In this document: positions 24,912 through 32,837 of the stretch, one piece after another | Numbering within the stretch: position 1 is the stretch's first letter | Layout of the letters: every line of letters begins with the position of its first letter | From: Butyrivibrio sp. | GTDB lineage: Bacteria > Bacillota_A > Clostridia > Lachnospirales > Lachnospiraceae | Direction: 5' to 3' | Assembly: GCF_024699075.1 (NCBI RefSeq) | Contig: NZ_JAILQF010000106.1 | Coordinates: 1-36,434 of the forward strand | Length of the DNA stretch: 36,434 nucleotides | Notes under the pieces: model-generated | Databases searched by the model: none | What the model saw: only the letters and a program-made list of their open reading frames with translations | Told to the model about the DNA's origin: nothing | Made by a program: the position numbers and the translations under genes

Positions 24912-26000
24912 TTAATATTCAAACTTTTCCATGTATTTCATGTATTTAACAACCATAAGTGCAATCTTGAAAGTAATAGCATCTTCAAACACACGAAGAT
25001 CAAGGCCTGTACTCTTCTGAAGCTTGTCCAGACGATATACAAGTGTATTACGATGTATGAAGAGTTGTCTTGATGTCTCTGATACATTAAGGTTGTTCTC
25101 AAAGAACTTGTCTATGGTAACAAGAGTTTCTTCATCGAAATCATCAGGATTCTTGCCACCAAATATCTCTTTTATAAACATCTTGCAAAGAGGTATTGGA
25201 AGCTGATAGATAAGTCTTCCTATTCCGAGCTCGCCATAGCTTATAACCTTACGGCCTTCAAAGAAGATCTTTCCAACATCAAGAGCCATCTTGGCTTCCT
25301 TGTAGGAACGGCTGACTTCCTTGATCTCTTTGACTGTTGTACCTACAGCAATACGTACTCCCTTAAGACCTTCCTTTTCAAGTTCACCTGCAAGACCTGC
25401 TGCAAACTTGCTGATCTCCTGAGGAGTATCAAGTGATGATACATCTTTGACAATGATAACATTATCTTCATCAACTTCTGTTACAAAGTCGTCACCTGTA
25501 GAGCCAATATGTGTTCTTGTAAGTTCAAGTGCACCTGCATCTCTTCCGTTATCTGACTCCATGATCATGGTAACTCTTGGAGAATCAGACTGGATATGAA
25601 GCTTCTTGGCACGTGAATATATATCAACAAGAAGAAGGTTATCAAGAAGGAGATTCTTGATGAAGTTATCCTTGTCAAAACGCTCTTTGTAGGCAACAAG
25701 CAGACTCTGAAGCTGGAATGCTATCATCTTTCCAAGCATGTAGATATTCTCACCGCTTCCCTTTGCAATAAGAATATATTCAAGCTGCTGTTCATCATAA
25801 ATTTTGAAATACTGCTGACCTTGTATTTCCTGTGAATCCGCAGGAGACGCTACAAACTCTCTTGCAGAAACAGAAACATCTGTTGCTTCTGCCAGTGTAG
25901 ATGCTACCTCCTTGCCATCAACATCAAGAACACAAAGCTCAACATGGGCTATGTTCTTAAGGCCATCAATAGTATTTTGTAATATCTGATTTGAAATCAT
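24912..26000 (-). CDS. PucR/CdaR-type helix-turn-helix regulator
   Basis: A 362-residue regulator. Residues 1-130 resemble a sugar-diacid-recognition-like sensor part, the middle (about 135-285) a GGDEF-like degenerate domain, and the C-terminus (about 300-355) is the PucR family HTH with the pattern NVSETSRQLFIHRNTLVYRL followed by a KLQKSTGLDLRVFEDAI segment. Such proteins regulate carbohydrate, nucleotide or amino-acid use; the ligand here is not predictable. It should not be confused with the c-di-AMP protein also named CdaR. It is divergent from the yjfB-type gene across about 280 bp and upstream of ftsE on the same strand, with a gap of 60 nt, so co-transcription with ftsEX is possible. 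Confidence 0.85.
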   Translation of the reverse strand: MISNQILQNTIDGLKNIAHVELCVLDVDGKEVASTLAEATDVSVSAREFVASPADSQEIQGQQYFKIYDEQQLEYILIAKGSGENIYMLGKMIAFQLQSLLVAYKERFDKDNFIKNLLLDNLLLVDIYSRAKKLHIQSDSPRVTMIMESDNGRDAGALELTRTHIGSTGDDFVTEVDEDNVIIVKDVSSLDTPQEISKFAAGLAGELEKEGLKGVRIAVGTTVKEIKEVSRSYKEAKMALDVGKIFFEGRKVISYGELGIGRLIYQLPIPLCKMFIKEIFGGKNPDDFDEETLVTIDKFFENNLNVSETSRQLFIHRNTLVYRLDKLQKSTGLDLRVFEDAITFKIALMVVKYMKYMEKFEY

Positions 26001-26281
26001 TTATGAAGTGCCCCTTTCATTTCACAAGATTAGATATTTCCCCCTTGCTATATTGTAAAGCACTTTAGTGAAAAAATCCATAATTATACAGGCATTTTTT
26101 GTGAATAATTAATAGCTAAAGTGGTTTTTCGTTATTTTCGGGGTGATATATATGTTAAACGTCTAAAAAAATTGCACAAAAATAAATTATATATCATTTT
26201 TTGGCTTATGCAACCGATATACATAATAAGATATGATTGATTATGATTTCAATCATAACCACACAAGGAGGTGAGGTATAT
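26001..26281. promoter_or_regulatory. Divergent control region between the PucR-type gene and yjfB
   Basis: A very AT-rich 281-bp stretch without a gene apart from start regions. It holds an 8-bp inverted repeat (CACTTTAG 26061-26068 and CTAAAGTG 26116-26123), a TATAAT on the minus strand (26083-26088) and an ACCGATAT on plus (26213-26220), which resembles a sigma-28 -10 element but has no TAAA at the right distance. Promoter assignment is therefore uncertain. Confidence 0.45.
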
Positions 26282-26479
26282 ATGGATATTGCTAAACTCT
26301 CTACTCAATTATCCATGAGCAAACTTCAAAGCGACTTTGGCGTTGCGATGTTTGCAAAACAGCTCGATACTTACCAGGACATGGGCGAAGCCATGACTGA
26401 TACCCTCGATGTTATCGGTAAGCAGCTGGAATTATCTGTAAACCCCAGTGTAGGCGGCAATTTTGACGCTTCGGTATAA
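26282..26479 (+). CDS. YjfB family putative motility protein
   Basis: The start at ATG 26282 is set by a strong AAGGAGGTG 8 nt upstream; an in-frame start at 26237 lacks this. The product has 65 residues, helical and Met/Gln/Ser-rich at the start (MDIAKLSTQLSMSKLQSD), with the VAMFAKQLD and TLDVIGKQLELS segments characteristic of YjfB-type proteins, a small family annotated as putative motility proteins in Firmicutes. It has no signal peptide or membrane segment. The biochemical role is unknown. It is a single-gene transcript ending in a strong terminator. Confidence 0.82.
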   Translation: MDIAKLSTQLSMSKLQSDFGVAMFAKQLDTYQDMGEAMTDTLDVIGKQLELSVNPSVGGNFDASV

Positions 26480-26516
26480 TCTCATTTTGTTGTTACACTC
26501 GAATGTCAGTGCAGCC

Positions 26517-26551
26517 AAGACGCGGCAATCCTAATTGCCGCGTCTTTTTTT
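26517..26551 (+). terminator. Rho-independent terminator of the yjfB-type gene
   Basis: A perfect 13-bp GC-rich stem (26517-26529 with 26534-26546) and a 4-nt loop, followed by a T-run to 26551. Confidence 0.95.
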
Positions 26552-26576
26552 ATACTGGCATCTTATCTATTTATCC

Positions 26577-26656
26577 ATCCACTTTATAGATCAGTTAATC
26601 TATCCGCTTTATAGATCAGTTTTACCTATCTGCATTATTCATCAGCTTTATCAGTT
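26577..26656. repeat. 25-bp tandem repeat reaching the 3' end of cvfB
   Basis: CTTTATAGATCAGTT occurs at 26582 and 26607 (25-bp period). A third copy with a 3-nt deletion (CTTTATCAGTT) lies at 26646-26656 inside the last cvfB codons, so the array appears to extend outward from the gene's end. Confidence 0.75.
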
Positions 26657-27486
26657 TTTCTTATCCCTCTTTCGAAGATCTCGATCTTGCCTTCCTTCAA
26701 AAGTCTTCCTACTGCTCTCTTGAATTCGTTCTTACTCATTGAGATCTTATCCCTTATTATATCCGGGCTTGCCTTATCTGTGAAAGGAAGGACACCGTTA
26801 TAAGCATCAATTTCTTCCAAAATTTTCTTTGCATCTATATCCATCTGCAGAACAGTCTTTTCCCTAATACTAAGAGTAAGTTTACCATCATCACGAACTG
26901 TTATGACTCTGGCATTTACAGTATCACCTATCTGTATATCACCATAAAGCTCCTTCTTTGGTATAAGAGCAGAATACTTATCATCTACTGCAACAAAAGC
27001 TCCAAAGTTGTCACTCATTTCGTATACAACACCGCTAACTCGGGAATCTTTCTCATAGCCGCTGTCTGTACTCAGATACTCATAAACATTCATGGTAACG
27101 CACAGGCGGCTTGACTTGTCTATGTAGAGTGCGCAAAGGACCTCTTCGCCTTTTCTCACCCTTCTTGTCTGCTCATGGAAAGGAAGAAGCACGTCTTTCT
27201 CAAGACCCCAGTCCATAAACGCGCCAACTTTGCCAACATCTGTTACGGTAAGTCTTCCTACCTGATGAAGCATAAGCTTTGGCTCTGTAAGAGTAGATAT
27301 AAGCCTGTCATCAGAATCTTTATAAAGAAATACTTCAAGCTTATCGCCTATTTTAATATCCTTAGGTACCTGCTTTTTAGGAAGTAGTACTCTTTCACTT
27401 CCATCTGTTCCTTCTTCTGCAAGATATATACCAAAGTCAACTTTCTTGGTTACTACCAATGTCTGCTTTTCACCTAAATTAAACAT
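26635..27486 (-). CDS. cvfB: CvfB-type S1-like RNA-binding protein
   Basis: A 283-residue protein with three S1/OB-type beta-barrel segments (about residues 1-65, 68-130, 145-210; for example GRLTVTDVGKVGAFMDWGL and RVSGVVYEMSDNFGAFVAVD) and a C-terminal winged-helix part ending in KNEFKRAVGRLLKEGKIEI. This is the layout of CvfB (conserved virulence factor B), an RNA-binding protein that affects virulence gene expression in Staphylococcus; its exact role in commensals is not known. Length matches the family. GGAGG lies 6 nt before the ATG. It converges with the yjfB-type gene and is followed by short tandem repeats rather than a clear terminator of its own. Confidence 0.9.
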   Translation of the reverse strand: MFNLGEKQTLVVTKKVDFGIYLAEEGTDGSERVLLPKKQVPKDIKIGDKLEVFLYKDSDDRLISTLTEPKLMLHQVGRLTVTDVGKVGAFMDWGLEKDVLLPFHEQTRRVRKGEEVLCALYIDKSSRLCVTMNVYEYLSTDSGYEKDSRVSGVVYEMSDNFGAFVAVDDKYSALIPKKELYGDIQIGDTVNARVITVRDDGKLTLSIREKTVLQMDIDAKKILEEIDAYNGVLPFTDKASPDIIRDKISMSKNEFKRAVGRLLKEGKIEIFERGIRKTDKADE

Positions 27487-27545
27487 TACATTCCTCCTTT
27501 TGGGAACTCATAAATACTACATTTGAAAATGATCAATCTAATGAC

Positions 27546-27561
27546 CTGTTACTCTGTTACT
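27546..27561. repeat. 8-bp tandem duplication over the thioesterase stop codon
   Basis: CTGTTACT occurs twice in tandem (27546-27553, 27554-27561). The stop codon (27549-27551) lies in one copy and the last two sense codons in the other. Confidence 0.8.
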
Positions 27562-28292
27562 TCAATAACAGAATAAGCTTTACCATTTTCATCATTCAGA
27601 GAAACTGTATGTACTAATCTGTCATCTTTCAAAACACTGCAGCATATAGGATATATCACATCTCCAAGATGTGCCTGCATCTTGTATTCTGCTCGAAGCC
27701 TTTTGACAAAAGGTGCTTTTTCATCGCTTTCTTTTAACGATCTTATGCTATCAATGGCCATAGTTATATATTGATTGTTGTTAACATGCTGATTGGTATC
27801 AAGATGAAAAGGATGAATCAATATTTCCTGTGTGCTTCTTATGTCGCCTTCTTCCGGGAAAGGGATTTTCCTTGGCTGATAATCCATTGGAAGCTTTTCT
27901 GATATCTGATAGCCATCAATAATGTCAGGAGTGACCTTTACAGGTCTTCCTGTTTCTAAATTTATAAAGGCCCATATAGAATTGGCAAGTGCAAGGCGCT
28001 CACCATCTTCTGTATCCATAAAGAAATTTCTGCATCCTATAAAGCCTTTGATCTCATAAGGAATAGTACCGATTATGACATTTTCGCCAATTTTGGGATA
28101 TCTTGAAACATCAACCTGCCATGAGTTTATAACCCAGGCAGCACCTTGTTTATCAAGATAGTCAAGTCCGATTCCAAGGTCTTCCGACTGGAAAGTAGAA
28201 CAATCCTGAAAATAATTCATAAGGGCCTCCATAGATAGGAAGCCCTGAGAGTTGATCTCACTATATCTGATTCTTGATTTAAAACTATACAT
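27549..28292 (-). CDS. Acyl-ACP thioesterase
   Basis: A 247-residue protein with the double hot-dog layout of bacterial acyl-[acyl-carrier-protein] thioesterases. The N-terminal hot dog begins with YSEINSQGFLSMEALMNYFQDCS, broken here at the helix, and includes AAWVINSWQVDV. The second has HPFHLDTNQHVNNNQYI, with the Asn-x-His-type catalytic segment (D-x-N-x-H-V-N-N). It releases free fatty acids from acyl-ACP in the cytoplasm. It lies between cvfB and the DUF5722 protein gene on the same strand, 28 nt after the latter. No fatty-acid synthesis genes are nearby. Confidence 0.92.
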   Translation of the reverse strand: MYSFKSRIRYSEINSQGFLSMEALMNYFQDCSTFQSEDLGIGLDYLDKQGAAWVINSWQVDVSRYPKIGENVIIGTIPYEIKGFIGCRNFFMDTEDGERLALANSIWAFINLETGRPVKVTPDIIDGYQISEKLPMDYQPRKIPFPEEGDIRSTQEILIHPFHLDTNQHVNNNQYITMAIDSIRSLKESDEKAPFVKRLRAEYKMQAHLGDVIYPICCSVLKDDRLVHTVSLNDENGKAYSVIEVTE

Positions 28293-28320
28293 TTGTATTT
28301 CCGTCCAATTTCTAAAAATA

Positions 28321-29931
28321 TTATCTTGTTACCAGTATCGAATTAAGATCTGTCACTCCGATAGTTGCTGCTGCCGCATTTATATACTGCTGTGCGTTAG
28401 CACCGTCAAGGTTCTGATAATATGTATATGCCTGCTTATGAGCACCACCTGATGTTACAAGTCCAAGTGAAAGGCCCTGTGCCATTTCTACTGCTGCATC
28501 CATCTCTTTGTTATAGATGAAGGCATCTATATACTGGTTGTGCATAGCAACCTCGTATGCATATGTAATAGCAGCTGCCTGAATAGCTTCACCGGCTGTT
28601 GAGCTGTATCCAACCTCACTACAGATTATGGATCTTACATCTCCGTCAGGAGCCTTAAATGTTGATGTACACATATAGTCTGTAACTACTTCAATATTCT
28701 GCATTGCAACATAAGGTGAAGATATATCATGTGTTACATACTTTGTTGAGTTATTCCATGCATAGCTGTTTGTAAGTGGTACATCATATGGATGAACTGC
28801 AAGTGACCAGTCAATGTTACCTTCTGATGAAATGTAGGAATTGAAGATATCGATATAATCTTTTCCTGCATAATATCTGTTAGGCTCATTGGTTGATGCC
28901 CACATCTGATCGATACAGGTATAAACATTGGCATTAGCATTCTGTGACTTTATTGCATTGTAGAATACACGGAATGCATTGGCGTTCTCAACAGTGTATG
29001 TCGTAACATCTACGTTGGACATATAGTTCCAGAGATATCTTGCATTGATCTCGTTACCGATTACAAAGTTATCGATCTGTCCAAGTCCCTGATTGCTGTA
29101 TCTTGAAGCAAGGAATGAACCGATTGCCGCAAGAAGCTCTACACCTGACTGATCTGCTGCATTATAAGCATAGTATGAATGTCCTGCTGATCTTGACAGA
29201 GGATTGATTGATGTTGTGTCTGAATGCCAGTCATTTAAAAGGACCATGGTACAGGAGATATTGTTCTGCTTGAACATGGATATGAGCCAGTCATAGGCCT
29301 GAACAGTTCCTGCATTAAAATTATAAGTCTTACCGTTATAGTTATATGCTATCTGTGCTCCGCTCTTATTAAGAAGCTGTGACATAAGGAGATTGTAAGA
29401 GCACTGATCAATTCCAAGAGTTACTATATCGCCTGAATGAATCATAGTAGATTCAGGAATGATACCCTTTTTACCTGCCTGAACCCTTGCTACTGTATGA
29501 GTAGCAAGCACCTCAGGATTTGTAATATATGCTGCATTACTTACCTGAGTCATAACTCCGCCCTGTGAAGTAGCAATGACGAACTTCTTATAGAGCATTG
29601 AGCTTGCTGAATTATTGTTAAGAGCAACTGTAAAAGTTGCAGTCTTTCCTGCTGCCGCAGTAGCAACCTCTGTGCCTGTAACACCTGTGTCATATACATT
29701 CTGAGCATACAAGTGATAAAGTCCATCAGCACTTGATGGTACACTTGATGTTGTAGCCTTAATGACTACGTTAGAACCGCTTATACTGGCGCTAAGTGAT
29801 ACATAACCGTCTGCCTGTGCTGTAATTGTCCCCCTGTCAGAATACATCATAGACATAACTACCAGCACTGCACAAAGTATTGTACAAATACCCCTGCGGA
29901 CTCCTGCAACAAAACTGTTGTTCCCTCTCAT
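28321..29931 (-). CDS. Secreted DUF5722 protein, glycoside-hydrolase-like TIM barrel
   Basis: A 536-residue exported protein. An N-terminal signal peptide is clear (basic start, hydrophobic ICTILCAVLVVMSMMY, likely cleaved after TAQA). A beta-sandwich-like part covers about 40-140. The remaining 390 residues match what I know as DUF5722: VTLGIDQCSYNLLMSQLL, VIGNEINARYLW, LAVHPYDVPLT, VVTDYM and IICSEVGYSSTAGE. The layout resembles clan GH-A glycosidases: the GNE glutamate as possible acid/base and the SEVG glutamate as possible nucleophile. The substrate is unknown. GGAGAGAG precedes the ATG. The neighbouring genes do not suggest a polysaccharide locus. Confidence 0.8.
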   Translation of the reverse strand: MRGNNSFVAGVRRGICTILCAVLVVMSMMYSDRGTITAQADGYVSLSASISGSNVVIKATTSSVPSSADGLYHLYAQNVYDTGVTGTEVATAAAGKTATFTVALNNNSASSMLYKKFVIATSQGGVMTQVSNAAYITNPEVLATHTVARVQAGKKGIIPESTMIHSGDIVTLGIDQCSYNLLMSQLLNKSGAQIAYNYNGKTYNFNAGTVQAYDWLISMFKQNNISCTMVLLNDWHSDTTSINPLSRSAGHSYYAYNAADQSGVELLAAIGSFLASRYSNQGLGQIDNFVIGNEINARYLWNYMSNVDVTTYTVENANAFRVFYNAIKSQNANANVYTCIDQMWASTNEPNRYYAGKDYIDIFNSYISSEGNIDWSLAVHPYDVPLTNSYAWNNSTKYVTHDISSPYVAMQNIEVVTDYMCTSTFKAPDGDVRSIICSEVGYSSTAGEAIQAAAITYAYEVAMHNQYIDAFIYNKEMDAAVEMAQGLSLGLVTSGGAHKQAYTYYQNLDGANAQQYINAAAATIGVTDLNSILVTR

Positions 29932-30005
29932 TTATCTCTCTCCTTATTTTTATTGAGATGCGCTTTCATGGCGCAATACTTATTTCATTATACAGGAAAA
30001 GTAGG

Positions 30006-30045
30006 TAAAAAGAAAAGCTCTACAGTTAAATAACTGTAGAGCTTT
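30006..30045 (-). terminator. Rho-independent terminator after tRNA-Gln
   Basis: A 14-bp perfect stem (30014-30027 with 30032-30045) and a 4-nt loop; on the minus strand it is followed by TTTTCTTTTT. It lies about 10 nt after the tRNA 3' end. Confidence 0.93.
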
Positions 30046-30055
30046 AACTAAGTAG

Positions 30056-30128
30056 CTGGGCTAGCAGGATTCGAACCTGCGAAGTGACGGAGTCAGAGTC
30101 CGTTGCCTTACCGCTTGGCGATAGCCCA
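30056..30128 (-). tRNA. tRNA-Gln (anticodon CUG)
   Basis: The minus strand folds as a tRNA. The acceptor stem TGGGCTA pairs with TAGCCCA, the anticodon stem ACGGA/TCCGT encloses the loop CTCTGAC with anticodon CTG, and the T arm GCAGG-TTCGAAT-CCTGC is standard. The discriminator is G. No CCA is encoded. It has its own consensus promoter and terminator, so it is a single-gene transcript reading CAG codons. Confidence 0.96.
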
Positions 30129-30141
30129 TCGACAAGATAAA

Positions 30142-30170
30142 AGTATACGCACTTTGTTCATTTCTGTCAA
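30142..30170 (-). promoter_or_regulatory. Strong promoter of tRNA-Gln
   Basis: On the minus strand TTGACA (-35, 30165-30170; 6/6), a 17-nt spacer, TATACT (-10, 30142-30147; 5/6). The predicted start is about 7 nt upstream of the mature tRNA 5' end. Confidence 0.9.
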
Positions 30171-30197
30171 CAGTTTTTTTAACGTTTTTTTATTCTC

Positions 30198-30230
30198 GGA
30201 AATCCGCGCTTTTTATTAGCGCAGATTTCC
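30198..30230. other. Hairpin spanning the stop codon of the U32 gene
   Basis: Arms 30198-30209 and 30219-30230 pair over 12 positions with one mismatch. The stop codon (30216-30218) lies in the loop and the last codons form one arm. On the minus strand an A-rich tract follows instead of a T-run, so it is not a standard terminator. Confidence 0.7.
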
Positions 30231-31469
30231 GTTCTGAGGCGCATGAATTCTAAGAATATCACCAGCTTCAGGTAAGGTGTCAAGTTCTATGTCAATTATC
30301 TGCTGAGGATGAGGTGCTGATTCCTGTGAAGTACCATCTTCTGCATAAATTGCCTTAACCATTGTTTCTATATCTCTTCCGTCAGGTTTCATGATCTCTA
30401 TAGTCTCGCCTACAGAGAATTTATTTCTCTGTTCAAGACGTGCAAGACCCTTATCATTTACACTTTCAACTATTCCAAGATAAGTATATTCATTGACATA
30501 AGTATTGCTGTCATATATCTGTGATTCATCAGAAGGCTTACCAAAATAAAAGCCTGTTGTGAACTGACGATAAGTACATCTTGCAATCTCATCCTTGTAC
30601 CAGTCCATATTAGCACGGTATTTATCTTCAGACTCAAGATAATCATCAATAGCTTTTCTATAGGTACGGGCAACTGTAGCCACATACAGAGCAGTCTTCA
30701 TACGTCCCTCGATCTTGAAGGAGTTAATTCCTGCGTCAATAAGCTCCGGAATATGCTCAATCATGCACAGATCCTTGGAATTGAAGATAAATGTGCCTCT
30801 CTCATTCTCATATACAGGAAGGTACTCGCCAGGTCTTGACTCCTCAACAACTGCATATTTCCACCTGCAAGGATGTGTGCAGGCCCCGTGATTGGCATCA
30901 CGTCCTGTAAAATAGTTGGACAAAAGGCATCTTCCTGAATATGATATGCACATTGCACCATGTATGAAAGATTCTATCTCAAGATCATCAGGAATATTAG
31001 CTCTTATCTCTTTGATCTCAGCAAGTGACAGCTCTCTTGCAGCAACAACACGCTTTGCTCCAAGATCATGCCAGAACTTGTAAGTCTCATAGTTAGTATT
31101 ATTGGCCTGAGTTGATACATGTATGTCTATTTCAGGACATATCCTTCTGGCCATCATGAACATTCCCGGATCTGCGATAATAAGCGCATCCGGTCCAAGT
31201 TCCTTGAGCTCGTGAAAATATTCCTCTGCTCCTTTAAGATCATAGTTATGAGCAAGGATATTAGCAGTTACATGCACATGCACTCCATGCTCATGAGCAT
31301 ATTTAATACCTGCTGCCATATCTTCTTTGGAAAAATTCCTGGCTTTAGCACGAAGACTAAAAGCTTCTCCGCCAATATACACGGCATCAGCTCCATAATT
31401 AACAGCAGTCTTAAGAACTTCAAGGCTGCTGGCAGGTATCAGTAATTCAGGTTTCTTTACTTCTTTCAT
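30216..31469 (-). CDS. U32 family protein, probable tRNA U34 hydroxylation (TrhP type)
   Basis: A 417-residue protein with the U32 pattern: PELLIPASSLEVLKTAV and ADAVYIGGEAFSLRAKA near the N-terminus; ESFIHGAMCISYSGRCLLSN around residue 170, holding the signature cysteines (also HPCRW); and SFKIEGRMKTALYVATVART later. The family was first named for peptidase activity. In Bacillus subtilis the related YrrN/YrrO (TrhP) are required for prephenate-dependent hydroxylation of U34 in certain tRNAs, and length and order here match YrrO. The next upstream gene is a TrmR-like methyltransferase, which uses the hydroxylated product, so this pairing supports the tRNA role. Only one U32 gene is present where Bacillus has two. 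Confidence 0.88.
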   Translation of the reverse strand: MKEVKKPELLIPASSLEVLKTAVNYGADAVYIGGEAFSLRAKARNFSKEDMAAGIKYAHEHGVHVHVTANILAHNYDLKGAEEYFHELKELGPDALIIADPGMFMMARRICPEIDIHVSTQANNTNYETYKFWHDLGAKRVVAARELSLAEIKEIRANIPDDLEIESFIHGAMCISYSGRCLLSNYFTGRDANHGACTHPCRWKYAVVEESRPGEYLPVYENERGTFIFNSKDLCMIEHIPELIDAGINSFKIEGRMKTALYVATVARTYRKAIDDYLESEDKYRANMDWYKDEIARCTYRQFTTGFYFGKPSDESQIYDSNTYVNEYTYLGIVESVNDKGLARLEQRNKFSVGETIEIMKPDGRDIETMVKAIYAEDGTSQESAPHPQQIIDIELDTLPEAGDILRIHAPQNGNLR

Positions 31470-31518
31470 TAACTTATCTACTTTCTAAAACAAAACAACA
31501 ATTTATAACACAGGCATA

Positions 31519-32196
31519 TCACCTGGTCTTAACACTAAGCGTTACACCATCACCGGTATTAAGGATCACAGTCTGAAGATCATCTCTGTGAGTTATATCA
31601 TAGATATATTCCCTCATACGGGCGTGTATGGTCCTGTTACGCCTTGTTACAGCAAATCTTGACTGAACTATGTCTCCATCCTGAAGAACGTTGTCAGTAA
31701 CAAGCAATCCGCCTTTTTTAAGGACCCTCATAACTTCCGGGAGGAAATTTTCATACTGGCCCTTAGCTGCATCCATAAATACAAAATCGTATCCGGGATT
31801 AAGTCCTTTAAGTACGTCAGCTGCATCTCCCTCCAAAAGAGTGATCTTTTTCTTCTTGTCCCAGCTATCAAAATGCTGCCTGGCAACAGGAATTCTCTTT
31901 TCATACTTCTCTATAGTAGTTATAACAGCCGGATCATCTGAATATTCAGCCATAAGAAGAGCCGAAAAACCGGTAGCAGTTCCTACTTCCAGAATATTTA
32001 AAGGATGCGACAAAGCAAGCAAAAACTTAAGAAGAGACTGCATATCTTTTCTGATAATAGGAACATCATCTTCTATAGCCTCTTTTTCAAGCTTATCAAG
32101 ATAATCGGCGTTCCCCTTGTCCATGGCACATATAAAATCCCTCATTCTTTCAGGATCCATAGCCATAAGGGCTTCTTCCAAAAAGCGATCTGCCAT
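31519..32196 (-). CDS. trmR: O-methyltransferase, TrmR/YrrM type
   Basis: A 225-residue class I SAM-dependent methyltransferase. The SAM-binding motif ILEVGTATGFSALLMAEY is near residues 69-86, the acidic motif VITTIEKYEKR follows, and the metal-binding FVFMDAAKGQYENFLPEV and LLVTDNVLQDGDI segments are typical of the COMT-like group. In Bacillus subtilis YrrM (TrmR) methylates 5-hydroxyuridine at the wobble base to 5-methoxyuridine. The gene order mltG-like, trmR, U32 equals yrrL-yrrM-yrrN/O. The start overlaps the stop of the MltG-like gene (TAATG), implying coupling. Other O-methyltransferase substrates cannot be excluded from sequence. Confidence 0.87.
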   Translation of the reverse strand: MADRFLEEALMAMDPERMRDFICAMDKGNADYLDKLEKEAIEDDVPIIRKDMQSLLKFLLALSHPLNILEVGTATGFSALLMAEYSDDPAVITTIEKYEKRIPVARQHFDSWDKKKKITLLEGDAADVLKGLNPGYDFVFMDAAKGQYENFLPEVMRVLKKGGLLVTDNVLQDGDIVQSRFAVTRRNRTIHARMREYIYDITHRDDLQTVILNTGDGVTLSVKTR

Positions 32197-32735
32197 TACT
32201 CTAAATCTTCTCCTTCGCTGCCTTCTGCTTCGCCTTCACCTTCAGTTGTTTCAGCATTATCGCTGTCCATATCTTCACCCTCAGCAGCTCCTGTACCTGT
32301 AGAATTATCTTCTATATCGGCATCATCTGAAATATTACTCTCAACTTCAGAAGAATCAGAATCGCTGGTATCGGCATTAGCACAGATTATAGCAAGCATT
32401 TCATCAGGAGTCATGGCCGTTGAAAGAGTATATACTCCAGGCTGCTCCAGACCATGATATTCTGAAAAATATTCCTGTATCCTGAAAAGAAAAGCATCCT
32501 CTATAAGGCCTGCACCTTCAAGCGCATCTGCAAGCTCTGCTACAGACTCACCTTCAAGTATGGTAACGTTAAAATATTCTCCTTCGCCTTGAGAAACTGC
32601 TGTCTGGTTGAATATTCCCCGTCCATAGCTATAAGCTACCTTTGAATACTTTATTAGCAGAAACAAGATTATTATGAGTACTACAACTCTTATTATTTCA
32701 CTGGTTATTGAAATGCCTACTTCTTTTTTGTTCAT
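32196..32735 (-). CDS. MltG-like protein with LysM-like domain only, no catalytic domain
   Basis: A 179-residue protein. A single N-terminal membrane helix (about residues 14-30, IIRVVVLIIILFLLIKY) is followed by a segment that matches the LysM-like subdomain of endolytic transglycosylase MltG (FNVTILEGESVAELADALEG, then FLFRIQEYF and GVYTLSTAMTPDEML). After residue about 120 the sequence becomes a low-complexity acidic tail rich in Ser, Glu, Asp and Gly, with no YceG catalytic region or catalytic glutamate. The gene occupies the yrrL (mltG) position before trmR, so it descends from or mimics MltG. It may bind glycan strands or partner proteins without cutting. No frameshifted catalytic remnant was seen downstream, because the next gene overlaps the stop. 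Confidence 0.8.
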   Translation of the reverse strand: MNKKEVGISITSEIIRVVVLIIILFLLIKYSKVAYSYGRGIFNQTAVSQGEGEYFNVTILEGESVAELADALEGAGLIEDAFLFRIQEYFSEYHGLEQPGVYTLSTAMTPDEMLAIICANADTSDSDSSEVESNISDDADIEDNSTGTGAAEGEDMDSDNAETTEGEGEAEGSEGEDLE

Positions 32736-32837
32736 TTTAGCTTAATCTCCATGCTGCAAAGATAAATGAGCAGCTAATTATTGAATTTGCACAGAGACTT
32801 AAAAGCACAAATTCTTTGTGTCATAACAAACACAATT

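Noticed and set aside
26160..26281. Sigma-28 promoter for the yjfB-type gene
   Set aside because: ACCGATAT resembles the -10, but the nearest TAAA is about 26 nt upstream instead of about 15.
30216..31469. U32 protein as a secreted collagenase-type protease
   Set aside because: No signal peptide, and the adjacent TrmR-like gene and YrrO-like length favour tRNA hydroxylation.
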